DNA of 32,470 nt, taken from contig JAEOTO010000023.1 of NCBI GenBank assembly GCA_016839805.1, positions 1 through 32,470 on the forward strand, in the 5' to 3' direction. Position 1 is the first letter of the stretch. Every line of letters begins with the position of its first letter. Below, piece after piece: positions 17,714 to 25,133 of this stretch. Made by a program: the position numbers and the translations under genes. Under the pieces are notes generated by a model. The model had not been told where the DNA came from and made no database searches. It saw nothing but the letters and a program-made list of their open reading frames with translations. Source of the stretch: Candidatus Hermodarchaeota archaeon. GTDB taxonomy: Archaea; Asgardarchaeota; Hermodarchaeia; Hermodarchaeales; Hermodarchaeaceae.

Positions 17714-17780
17714 CTGGTCCTGCGGGAAGTGACCAGAATTTTGGTCACAAAGTCGCAGATAGCATATCTGCGCTGACCAG
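17714..17780 (+). promoter_or_regulatory. Structured leader candidate with mutually exclusive pairings before MFS gene
   Basis: Four complementary segments occur in order: A CTGGTC (17714-17719), B GTGACCAG (17729-17736), C TGGTCAC (17742-17748) and D GACCAG (17775-17780). B can pair with C (7 bp), while A with B and C with D are the alternatives. Between C and D lies a strong hairpin, CGCAGATA (17754-17761) with TATCTGCG (17765-17772) around a 3-base loop. D ends 24 bases before the MFS start. It could be a regulatory leader RNA or a cluster of TGACCAG operator sites. Confidence 0.45.
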
Positions 17781-17804
17781 ATGAAAGCATCCTAGTGATA
17801 GACT

Positions 17805-19265
17805 ATGCCTGATGATAACACGAATGTTGAAACGCCCAATAGTGAAGCCGAAATTCCAAGTGAATCATCTGCAGATGCTTTTGAACCAATCTCTGATATA
17901 CCTCCAGGAGATGAACCCTCCAGACCTGAACAAGGATTTTTATCGTCAGTAAAAACGGTATTGACATATCAAAGTTATTCAGTTTATCTGGTGACATCCT
18001 GGATTCTGGGAGTCTTTGGTATCATCATGCAAAGTTACCTTATGCTTTTCCTACGTGATTATCTTCTCTTCTATATTCCCAGTGTTGATTTCGTATACAT
18101 CACAATAGGTATTCTCCTAGTAATTTACATGGCTACCGAGTTAGTAGCCCGATTCTTTGGTGGATATGTTGGTGATAACTTCAATCGCAAAAATCTCTCT
18201 GTTCTAACGATGCTGGTTGGGGGAATTGGAATGCTCGTATTAGCCTTTAGTACTGGAATTCCCCTGTTATTGGTTGGATCACTGATAATGGCAGGTACCG
18301 CGCTCTTTGCTAGCGGTTCAACATCTTATATCTATGAACAAATTCCCCCAAAACATAGCGGTTTAGCTATGGGCATTTTCCAAACCAGTTCAGGTTTTGG
18401 ACTCATCGGGTTAGGACTAGTAACATGGCTACTGGCCATTGGCACACCCTTTGTTATAACGATACAAATCGTCTTCCTTATTGGTGCAATCTGCTATATC
18501 ATCGCAGCTATCATCCGAGCGATCTTTCTTCGACCTCCAAAACCCATTAATCGGACGAACCGAGAGAAGAATGCACCACGAGAATTCATCAAACAAAATT
18601 CCAATGCCTTAAAACTGCTTTACCTCATTCTTCCCATATTTATGGCTGTTCTCATCCTGGATGCTTTTAGTGATGGATTTTACCGATTCGTCAGTATGTT
18701 CTATTTGAACGAAACCCTAGCTTTCACGATTGGAGAAATCAGTCTGATGCTGATTATTGTTCTGGCATTTTCTATTCCACTCTCAGTAACGGTTGGCGGA
18801 TTTTTTGATCGTCGAGGAAGCCGTCGCGCCATATTAGCAGTCTATAGTGTTATGCCAATAACATTGATTCTCCTAATTCTCGCTCCCATCTTCCCCTATT
18901 GGTTACCTATCCAGGTGGTTGAGCCCCTAGTGGCGATGTATCCAATCCTTGAACCGCTTGTAAGCACAGCATTCATTGCTATTGCCATGAAGCAAATTAA
19001 TGATATCCTATGGTGGACCCTAATTCTAACATATCTCCGAAAAGCCATCCCCCGTTCTGAAACGGCGAAAATGCTCAGTATCTTCTTCATTATAGTCATG
19101 TTGGCGTTTGTCATTACACCAATTCCCTCAGGGATTCTTTATACCTATTATGGAGCCCTACCTCTACTCGGTCTCACCCTTGCCATTAACCTCATCATCG
19201 TGGGCATACTAGTTTTTGGGAACATTGAGCCAAAACCTATCCCAGAAGAGTATCGGGACCTCTGA
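17805..19265 (+). CDS. MFS transporter with acidic N-terminal extension
   Basis: 486 residues with about 12 helices after an acidic, proline-rich cytoplasmic tail of about 45 residues (EAEIPSESSADAFEPI). The loop between helices 2 and 3 has the MFS motif-A-like GYVGDNFNRKN, and its counterpart in the second half is GGFFDRRGSRR. A central loop (NRTNREKNAPREFIKQ) separates the two six-helix bundles. The family transports small solutes by proton coupling or facilitation; the substrate is not readable. TAGTGAT five bases before the ATG is the likely ribosome site. A structured leader candidate lies just upstream. The gene converges with a second MFS gene (17 bases between stops); the two proteins are not close copies. 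Confidence 0.85.
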   Translation: MPDDNTNVETPNSEAEIPSESSADAFEPISDIPPGDEPSRPEQGFLSSVKTVLTYQSYSVYLVTSWILGVFGIIMQSYLMLFLRDYLLFYIPSVDFVYITIGILLVIYMATELVARFFGGYVGDNFNRKNLSVLTMLVGGIGMLVLAFSTGIPLLLVGSLIMAGTALFASGSTSYIYEQIPPKHSGLAMGIFQTSSGFGLIGLGLVTWLLAIGTPFVITIQIVFLIGAICYIIAAIIRAIFLRPPKPINRTNREKNAPREFIKQNSNALKLLYLILPIFMAVLILDAFSDGFYRFVSMFYLNETLAFTIGEISLMLIIVLAFSIPLSVTVGGFFDRRGSRRAILAVYSVMPITLILLILAPIFPYWLPIQVVEPLVAMYPILEPLVSTAFIAIAMKQINDILWWTLILTYLRKAIPRSETAKMLSIFFIIVMLAFVITPIPSGILYTYYGALPLLGLTLAINLIIVGILVFGNIEPKPIPEEYRDL

Positions 19266-19282
19266 GTCTACTGGATGGATTT

Positions 19283-20530
19283 TCAGTCAGATTTTGGTTC
19301 GTGGACCAGAGGCAAAAGCAGTGCAGCGATGAAGGAAAGAATGAGAGCTAGTCCGAATGTGAAGTTGGGACCAAAGAAGACCCATAAATATCCGGCTATG
19401 AAACTAGCTGGTAATGTGGCAAGTCCAATGAACATCTGAAACACTCCAAGAATGCTCGCACGAACTTCGAGGGGCGCTAGTTCGGAAACGAGAGAACTTT
19501 GCATGGGAACCGTTGCACCGATGCTAATTCCATAGAAAACTAATGCAAAGAGTACAGTCCAGAAATTCGGAGTGAAAAGGAAAATTGCGCACATACTGCC
19601 AAAGAAGATGAAACCGATGAGGATCGTGGCTCTGCGTCCAATTCGGTCACCGAGTTTTCCAAGAGGAGCAGAGGCTAGAGCTGCTGTTAGTGTGAAGACC
19701 AGATAGGCAACTGGTACTCCAAGAAAGGGATTGATAGTGGGAAGCACGAGAAAAGCTCCAGCGTATAAGGTGACTAGAGAATAGCTGAACGATGCGAGCG
19801 CAAAAATGACGCTTAAGGTGATGAATATCGCTAGACTACGATTAATGCTGTGAAGAGTGAAAACAGGTTTTTTAGTATCTTTCCGATAATCAGTGATTCT
19901 GAAAATAATGAGTATGGCACCGATGAATGTGGGTATAGAAGCGGTAATGAAAAGAAATTGTAAACTGGGGAGAGGTAGCCAGCCATAGACTGTAAATAGC
20001 CAGGGCATTACGAAAGTGACGAAGGCGATGGTAATTAGGACGCCCAGAGTAGCACCAGTATGATCGAGAGTTCGAAGGATTCCGAAGTTACGTCCGCGAG
20101 TCTCACGTGAGGAGACATCAGCAACCAAAGCATCACGGGGAGCCCCCCGGAGTTTACCAGCACGGTCAAGAATCTTTGCTGGAATAAGCCATTGCCAAGT
20201 GGAAGCTAGTCCATAGATTATCCGTGAACTTGCACCTGCCATATAGCCAGACCAAATGAAGGGTTTACGTTTTTGGACCTTGTCGGAAATGAATCCAGAA
20301 AACCCCTTTGAGACATTCACCACAAAATCGCCGATTCCATCCACTAATCCCAGAATGAGGGGAGCCAAGGTTTCCCCTACAAGGAGCGTAATAAACACTG
20401 GCCAAATAGAGAATACGATATCACTGCCCATATCGTTCAGAAATGAGGCTGTACCAAAGGTTTGGACGACACACCGTTCTGTTGAGGCGTCACAAAGAAT
20501 GCCTTCATCTGCGACTTGTTCTTCACTCAC
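19283..20530 (-). CDS. MFS transporter (FLNDMGSD subfamily)
   Basis: 415 residues with about 12 helices. The N-terminal signature TASFLNDMGSDIVFSIWPVF, GFSGFISDKVQKRKPF (motif A) and LDRAGKLRGAPRDALVADVSSRETRGRNFG are typical of a widespread prokaryotic MFS subfamily often annotated as drug or unknown exporter. The second-half motif is LGKLGDRIGRRATILIGF. The GTG at 20530 gives a start with a short cysteine-containing cytoplasmic tail (ILCDASTERC). It lies 57 bases downstream of the start-distal RACo-type gene on the same strand, so co-transcription with that gene is possible. The substrate is unknown. Confidence 0.87.
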   Translation of the reverse strand: MSEEQVADEGILCDASTERCVVQTFGTASFLNDMGSDIVFSIWPVFITLLVGETLAPLILGLVDGIGDFVVNVSKGFSGFISDKVQKRKPFIWSGYMAGASSRIIYGLASTWQWLIPAKILDRAGKLRGAPRDALVADVSSRETRGRNFGILRTLDHTGATLGVLITIAFVTFVMPWLFTVYGWLPLPSLQFLFITASIPTFIGAILIIFRITDYRKDTKKPVFTLHSINRSLAIFITLSVIFALASFSYSLVTLYAGAFLVLPTINPFLGVPVAYLVFTLTAALASAPLGKLGDRIGRRATILIGFIFFGSMCAIFLFTPNFWTVLFALVFYGISIGATVPMQSSLVSELAPLEVRASILGVFQMFIGLATLPASFIAGYLWVFFGPNFTFGLALILSFIAALLLPLVHEPKSD

Positions 20531-20587
20531 AGTACTCGCCTTTGGGGAATTTGGGATTGAGAAGAAATTGTATTGGTTTTCCCATTT

Positions 20588-22429
20588 TTAAATGAATAGT
20601 GATGTTGCATAAGTTTTTGAAAACGCTTGGTGACGAGCTAGGTCCACAAATTCGATTGTGTGGGCTAGCTGTGTTGCTTCTCGCCGGTGTGTTTTTGAAA
20701 GGAGAGTGAGTTGAGCACCACTTAAAGCAGCATTACCAATGAATGAGACATTTTCCAAGGACACGGGAGGAATTAGTCCAATACGTCTTGCACTCGCGGG
20801 ATTAAGATAATTCCCAAATGCACCTGCAATGAAAACATGGTTTAAATCCTCAACAGCTAATTGGTGTTGTTCTAGGAGAAGTGTATAGCCAGATTGAATA
20901 GCAGCTTTAGCAAGTAGTAATTGCGAGATATCATGTTCAGAAAGCGTTATCAATGGTTGATCTTTTTCACGTTTCCCTTGGTGAAGAAGGACAGCCCGCT
21001 TCTTGGTGGTACTAATGAGGTGAGGCTGGGCTTTTTTTGTAAAACGGCCTTTCTTGGAAAGTAGGTTGGCTTCAACAAGCTGTGCTATCGCGTCAACAAC
21101 ACCGGATCCGCATATACCAATAGGTTCGATGTCATCAATCGTTGTTAATTGGAAGGTCATGGTTTGAGAATCGAGTGTTACTTGTTCGATTGCTCCACTC
21201 ACGGCTTTCATTCCATGTTCTATTTGTGCACCCTCAAATGCAGGACCTGCGGCACAGGAGGTTGCTGCGATTCGGTCTTGGTTTCCTAATATCACTTCGC
21301 TGTTTGTGCCAATATCGATTAATAAACTTGGTTTTTGTTGCCGGTAAATGCGAGTAGCAAGAATATTGGCTATCGCATCTGCTCCAACATAACCAGCTAC
21401 GTTTGGTAATACATATACAATCGTCTGTGAAGGTAGTTCAAGCCCTAATTGTCCAGCTTGTGTTTCAATTGGTCCTCGAAATGGCGGAGTAAATGGTCCG
21501 TAGGCTAAGTGTGTGGTATCAAGACCCAAGAAAAAACTCGTCATTACAGTATTGCCCACGATAATTAACTCATAGATTTGACTAAGTGGAATCCCTTTAG
21601 AGGTTAGAGAATGTAGCATTGAATTCATTGCGTTGATTACTTCTGATTGCAATTTTTTTCGATTTTGAACACTTATGGCAGCGTAACTTAGCCGTGTCAT
21701 AATGTCTTCGCCAAACCGAAGTTGGGGATTTTCCATTCCTTCAGTAGCGATGTGTTTTCCACTGGCTAATGAGAAAAGACTTCCAACAAGCTTTGATGTT
21801 CCGATATCGAAAGCGACACCATATATTTTCTCTCGAGCATCGCCAGCATGAATATCCAGAATCTGCGATTGGTTCCGAAGAACCAGTGTTACTTCTCCAG
21901 ACGCCTTACGAAGAGCATTAGGTGTTTTTTCAATAACGGGCAGTGGATACTCCCACCGTTTGAAAGATTTCAAACCCAGCTGGCTGGATAATGCGATCAA
22001 TAAGCGCTCGGTGTCTGGGATGGATTGGCTAGGATCGATTGCTTGTACAGTGAGAAGCAGTGTACGTACTGCTGGATTTAACTTGAAAAATTGGGAAACG
22101 CCCGCTAGCTGTAATTGTCGTCGTAATCCGCGAGAAGCAGTTGGTATTGTAACAATTATATCACTAGTTCCGTTAATTCGAGCCTGACAGGCTAGACGGA
22201 AACCAGCAATTTGATGTTGATTAGTGAGTTTGGATATTTCATTTGATGTGATTGGCTGCAAACCAGTTTGTGGCTCAATATGAACACGACATTTTCCACA
22301 TGACCCCTGGCCTCCGCAATCTGATCGAATTTGGAGACCCACACGTTGAGCTATGTCTAAGATTGTCTCGTTAGGGTGACCTGTAGATCGTCGACCATCC
22401 GGTTCAAAGATAACCTTTACATCAGACAC
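20588..22429 (-). CDS. RACo-type corrinoid activation protein (2Fe-2S + ASKHA ATPase)
   Basis: 613 residues. Residues 1-95 are a plant-type 2Fe-2S ferredoxin with C38, C44, C47 (CGGQGSCGKC) and C81. A linker domain (100-200) is followed by the DUF4445/ASKHA ATPase core: VAFDIGTSKLVGSLF, LPNVAGYVGADA, LLIDIGTNSEVIL, CAAGPAFEGAQIEHGM and IAGAFGNYL. Family members (RACo, RamA) use ATP to drive low-potential reduction of Co(II) corrinoid proteins back to Co(I) for methyl transfer, in the cytoplasm. RamA instead carries C-terminal 4Fe-4S motifs; this protein has the N-terminal ferredoxin as in RACo. The GTG at 22429 has GGAG ten bases upstream. No corrinoid protein or methyltransferase is adjacent, so its client is unknown. 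Confidence 0.9.
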   Translation of the reverse strand: MSDVKVIFEPDGRRSTGHPNETILDIAQRVGLQIRSDCGGQGSCGKCRVHIEPQTGLQPITSNEISKLTNQHQIAGFRLACQARINGTSDIIVTIPTASRGLRRQLQLAGVSQFFKLNPAVRTLLLTVQAIDPSQSIPDTERLLIALSSQLGLKSFKRWEYPLPVIEKTPNALRKASGEVTLVLRNQSQILDIHAGDAREKIYGVAFDIGTSKLVGSLFSLASGKHIATEGMENPQLRFGEDIMTRLSYAAISVQNRKKLQSEVINAMNSMLHSLTSKGIPLSQIYELIIVGNTVMTSFFLGLDTTHLAYGPFTPPFRGPIETQAGQLGLELPSQTIVYVLPNVAGYVGADAIANILATRIYRQQKPSLLIDIGTNSEVILGNQDRIAATSCAAGPAFEGAQIEHGMKAVSGAIEQVTLDSQTMTFQLTTIDDIEPIGICGSGVVDAIAQLVEANLLSKKGRFTKKAQPHLISTTKKRAVLLHQGKREKDQPLITLSEHDISQLLLAKAAIQSGYTLLLEQHQLAVEDLNHVFIAGAFGNYLNPASARRIGLIPPVSLENVSFIGNAALSGAQLTLLSKTHRREATQLAHTIEFVDLARHQAFSKTYATSLFI

Positions 22430-22589
22430 TGCGTTTGGACTCCCTTCTCAGATAAGGCAATATGAGAGTGATTTTCTACAATAATTAGACCGCTGTAATT
22501 TTAAACCGTTGTACATAAGGGAACATTGAAGATTATAAGGGGAAAGAACATACATTAGATTGTCTTTGCCCTTTGAGGTGATAAGAAGC

Positions 22590-22829
22590 TTGGCAGAACC
22601 TCCTCCATCTCCACCCGAACAACCACCAGCTCAGCCACCAGCCCAACCACCAGCCCAACCCCAAGAAAAACCTTTAGCACCGGATCAATGTCCACGGTGC
22701 CGGAGCGAGTCGACAACGATATTACGCAAAGTTCCCATTGCCTATGGTCACGAGGTCACACGGAAATGTGACAAATGTGGAAACACGTGGACGTATAAAT
22801 CAAAATTTGGCGCAGGTGCCTGGCCCTAG
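22590..22829 (+). CDS. TFIIS-like zinc-ribbon protein with proline-rich N-terminus
   Basis: 79 residues from the TTG at 22590, chosen because GAGGTGAT (22575-22582) lies seven bases upstream; an open TTG at 22560 would overlook that site. The first 30 residues are almost only P, A, Q and E, with the unit PPAQ repeated. The C-terminal half is a zinc ribbon, CPRC-23-CDKC, with GNTWTYKSKF after the last knuckle, as in TFS/RPB9 C-ribbons. The acidic DE pair that TFIIS inserts into the RNA polymerase pore is not present, so transcript-cleavage activity is not expected. I infer a nucleic-acid or RNA-polymerase binding adaptor, without proof. It is followed by two hairpins. Confidence 0.75.
   Translation: MAEPPPSPPEQPPAQPPAQPPAQPQEKPLAPDQCPRCRSESTTILRKVPIAYGHEVTRKCDKCGNTWTYKSKFGAGAWP
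22623..22658 (+). repeat. Three tandem 12-bp units encoding PPAQ
   Basis: Units CCACCAGCTCAG, CCACCAGCCCAA and CCACCAGCCCAA lie head to tail inside the zinc-ribbon gene. The second and third are identical, so copy number may vary between strains by slippage without changing the frame. Confidence 0.8.
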
Positions 22830-22831
22830 AA

Positions 22832-22902
22832 ATATCACATAGATAACCTTGCTCCGCTCAGGTTCAATGTGATATGCTATACGACCATCAAACCAAGTAT
22901 AG
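22832..22902. other. Two consecutive hairpins between small cysteine-rich genes
   Basis: Hairpin 1: ATATCACAT (22832-22840) pairs with ATGTGATAT (22867-22875), and inside it AACCT (22845-22849) pairs with AGGTT (22860-22864). Hairpin 2: CTATAC (22877-22882) pairs with GTATAG (22897-22902). Immediately after comes AATTCAAGGGGATTGAAAC. It may be the terminator region of the converging genes or a small structured RNA. Confidence 0.4.
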
Positions 22903-22954
22903 AAATTCAAGGGGATTGAAACCCGTTTTAATGAAAGATTTGTTGTGAGAAAGA

Positions 22955-23140
22955 TTAGGCTTGTTCGAACCCGAAACATGAAGCTTTGTCCGCTAGAACA
23001 AGATAGTGTTTATCACCGGTTTTAGCGAATGGATTAGTCGCTGTACACGTTCCAGTCTTGCGGTCATAGTTCTTACAGTTTAAACAAATCGATTTAATTG
23101 TCATTTCATCTGGCATGATTTTCTGGGGAACCATGGTCAT
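22955..23140 (-). CDS. Small four-cysteine protein
   Basis: 61 residues. The cysteine pattern is C19-x2-C22-x9-C32-x22-C55 in CLNCKNYDRKTGTC and ADKASCFGF, suggesting one zinc or iron-sulfur site. GAGG four bases upstream of the ATG at 23140 supports this start; an ATG at 23134 is also possible. It is divergent from the PncC gene and converges on the TFIIS-like gene. I do not recognise a named family. The conserved-looking cysteine spacing and a clear ribosome site argue that it is real. Confidence 0.65.
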   Translation of the reverse strand: MTMVPQKIMPDEMTIKSICLNCKNYDRKTGTCTATNPFAKTGDKHYLVLADKASCFGFEQA

Positions 23141-23281
23141 CCAACCTCAATGCTTTTTCAAGAGAGTATTCCGAATTAGATAGGAGATAGCTAAAATCTT
23201 TTCCATCGCATTAATTTCTTATTTTTTAAAGCTATTAAGAACATGGTGAGTGCTGATAAGCAACTCAAGGAGGAAGATTCA

Positions 23282-23812
23282 ATGCGTAAAGATCTGAAAT
23301 CTTTCGATAAATTAAGTAAACAAATCAATGACACTGTAAAGAATATTGCTTCAGTACTATTTCGCCGAAACGCTTTGATGATGGTGGCTGAATCAGCCAC
23401 AGGAGGACTTGTCCAGCATTTTTTGACAGAGATTCCAGGTAGCTCGAATTTTTTTCTGGGAGGAATTGTGGCCTATTCCAATGAACTCAAACAGAGCCTG
23501 TTGCAAGTACCTGAAGCAGTCATCAACCGGTATGGCGCTGTTAGTGAAGAGACCGTGGCAGCTATGGCGAACGGAGTTAGGTTGTGCTTAAATGCTGATT
23601 ATGGTCTTGCCACATCAGGAATAGCCGGACCTTCTGGAGCACAACCGAATAAACCCGTGGGATTAGTTTACATTGCAGTCTCCCACAGGGGATTTGAAAC
23701 AATAACAGTAAATCATGTTTTCACCGGATCACGATCAGAGAATAAAATGAATTTCACCAAGGCAGCACTTGAACTGTTTCTGCAAGCATTGAATCATCAT
23801 GAACTGACTTGA
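23282..23812 (+). CDS. pncC: CinA C-terminal domain protein, NMN amidohydrolase (PncC)
   Basis: 176 residues. The ATG at 23282 is chosen because AAGGAGG lies eight bases upstream; an ATG at 23243 lacks such a site. The CinA/PncC core is complete: MMVAESATGGLVQHFLTEIPGSS, FLGGIVAYSNELKQSLLQV, GAVSEETVAAMANGVR, ATSGIAGPSGAQPNKPVGLVYIAV and FTGSRSENKMNFTKAALELF. The family deamidates nicotinamide mononucleotide to nicotinate mononucleotide for NAD recycling. A helical lysine-rich N-terminal extension of about 25 residues precedes the domain. The N-terminal MoCF-like half found in bacterial CinA is absent, as is normal for free-standing PncC. The radical SAM gene follows 58 bases later, behind a palindrome. 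Confidence 0.9.
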   Translation: MRKDLKSFDKLSKQINDTVKNIASVLFRRNALMMVAESATGGLVQHFLTEIPGSSNFFLGGIVAYSNELKQSLLQVPEAVINRYGAVSEETVAAMANGVRLCLNADYGLATSGIAGPSGAQPNKPVGLVYIAVSHRGFETITVNHVFTGSRSENKMNFTKAALELFLQALNHHELT

Positions 23813-23847
23813 AAAATGCAGCGATGGCGGAAGCCTCTTAAAGGCCT

Positions 23848-23863
23848 AATTCTCACGAGAATT
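23848..23863. promoter_or_regulatory. Palindrome AATTCTC-AC-GAGAATT before radical SAM gene
   Basis: Perfect 7-bp arms around two bases end eight bases before the ATG at 23871. It has the size of a dimeric repressor operator, and would alternatively hide the ribosome-binding region in a hairpin of the transcript. Confidence 0.4.
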
Positions 23864-23870
23864 GAGTTTC

Positions 23871-24782
23871 ATGCCTCCCTTTTCTTTCGGCCACCCGAAT
23901 TACCTTGAGCCACCGGTCTTTCGTCCCCCGAGTGAAGCGAACAGCTTAATTTTACAGGCCACGTTAGGATGTTCACATAACCGGTGTACCTTTTGTGGGA
24001 GTTACAGAACGAAACAATTCAAAGTTAAACCTTTCAATCAGTTTCGTGAAGAAGTAGAACAACTCGCAAGAAAATACAAACTTCGTCCTAAACGCATTTT
24101 TCTTGCCGACGGTGACGCCTTTGTCCTTACCTCAACCCAATTACTTGAGATTCTCAACTTGTTAACCAAAGAATTCTCAGATGTAGAACGAATTAGCATC
24201 TACGCCAGTGGTACTAATGTCCAGAGAAAAACCGACAAGGAATTAAAGGAAATTCGAGAAGCGGGTTTAGAGCTCATTTATATTGGATTGGAATCTGGAG
24301 ATGATGAGGTCCTTAAACAGGTCAATAAGGGCATCACCAACGACGAGCATATCACCATGAGCCTTCGCCTCAAACAGGCAGGATTTACCCTTTCACCCAT
24401 CATCATTTTAGGGTTAGGCGGAAAATCGAAAAGTGAACAACATGCTATCAACACGGCGGTCACAATAAATGCCATTGATCCACCATACCTTGCTGCCCTC
24501 ACTTTGATGCTTGTTCCAGGTACTGAGCTCCATACCCAAGCCCAACGGGGAGAATTCCAACCTTTAGACCCTGTTGAAATCTTATACGAACTTCGACTAC
24601 TACTCGATCGGCTTACCAAATTAACTAACTGCGTTTTTCGGACCAATCATGCTTCGAATTATCTTCCTCTTCGTGGCATACTATCTAAAGATCGTGTGCA
24701 ACTTCTTGGTACAATCGACCGAGTTCTAGATGACCCTCAAATTATGTCTCGATTACGCCCAGATTATCTTCGAGGGTTGTAA
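23871..24782 (+). CDS. Radical SAM protein
   Basis: 303 residues from the ATG at 23871; a TTG at 23862 overlaps the palindrome and adds three residues. The cluster motif is GCSHNRCTFC (C34, C39, C42), a CX4CX2C spacing used by a subset of Elp3/COG1032-like radical SAM proteins in place of CX3CX2C. IFLADGDAFVL, IYASGTN and LIYIGLESGDDEVLKQVNKG are the following barrel strands, the last holding the SAM-binding glutamate (ESGDD). No extra C-terminal cluster or TRAM domain is seen. The reaction is unknown: the family cuts SAM to a deoxyadenosyl radical for substrate modification. It sits 58 bases after pncC; a link to NAD metabolism is not shown. Confidence 0.88.
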   Translation: MPPFSFGHPNYLEPPVFRPPSEANSLILQATLGCSHNRCTFCGSYRTKQFKVKPFNQFREEVEQLARKYKLRPKRIFLADGDAFVLTSTQLLEILNLLTKEFSDVERISIYASGTNVQRKTDKELKEIREAGLELIYIGLESGDDEVLKQVNKGITNDEHITMSLRLKQAGFTLSPIIILGLGGKSKSEQHAINTAVTINAIDPPYLAALTLMLVPGTELHTQAQRGEFQPLDPVEILYELRLLLDRLTKLTNCVFRTNHASNYLPLRGILSKDRVQLLGTIDRVLDDPQIMSRLRPDYLRGL

Positions 24783-24840
24783 CTGGAAGAAACACATAAA
24801 CACATTCTCGTATTAAGGAACCATAGTATACTCCTTTGGA

Positions 24841-25035
24841 GTGGTATCGAAAGTGGATGAATTCGAACCGGAAGATTTGGATCCTCTTCGTCGTCGTGGA
24901 CCACAACCTATTAAGCCCCAGGATTTGACCCGGGGTCCTAGTTTGGATATTGTAGCCTTACTTCGACAGGTAATTGTTCGAGTAGAACGCCTTGAGGAAG
25001 ATATGCGTAAGGTCAAAGAAAAAATCAATTTATAA
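24841..25035 (+). CDS. Small charged protein with C-terminal coiled coil
   Basis: 64 residues beginning at a GTG. The N-terminal half is acidic then basic and proline-rich (DPLRRRGPQPIKPQDLTRG); the C-terminal 30 residues (LDIVALLRQVIVRVERLEEDM) form an amphipathic helix with heptad spacing that could dimerise. No enzyme motif is present and I recognise no family. The start is not certain: GTG at 24841 or GTG at 24853, since the GGAG at 24838-24841 overlaps the first. Codon use and reading-frame quality resemble neighbouring genes. It converges on the M1 peptidase gene with a terminator-like hairpin between. Confidence 0.6.
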   Translation: MVSKVDEFEPEDLDPLRRRGPQPIKPQDLTRGPSLDIVALLRQVIVRVERLEEDMRKVKEKINL

Positions 25036-25094
25036 TTCGTTATTTATAAGATGAGCTCAAAATCATCAAGATGCAGTGGGTAGAGAACACGCTG

Positions 25095-25120
25095 CATATC
25101 CAGTAAATAATGTGGATATG
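25095..25120. terminator. Hairpin between converging genes
   Basis: CATATCC (25095-25101) pairs with GGATATG (25114-25120) around a 12-base A/T-rich loop. It lies after the coiled-coil gene and 14 bases before the stop end of the M1 gene, so it may serve both transcripts. ATGCAG/CTGCAT (25071-25076 and 25092-25097) offers a competing stem. Confidence 0.4.
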
Positions 25121-25133
25121 TTAATAGACTAAG

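Noticed and set aside
17805..20530. Two adjacent MFS genes as a tandem duplication
   Set aside because: They converge and differ in signature motifs and length; they belong to different MFS subfamilies.
22905..22923. CRISPR-repeat-like AATTCAAGGGGATTGAAAC
   Set aside because: One copy only and no spacing pattern or cas gene in the window, so no array is called.
22960..22985. GTTCGAA resembling a tRNA T-arm
   Set aside because: It lies inside the small four-cysteine gene and no acceptor, D-arm or anticodon stem can be built around it.
24278..24646. 122-codon minus-strand frame inside the radical SAM gene
   Set aside because: Antisense to a gene with conserved strands; serine/arginine-rich product typical of a shadow.
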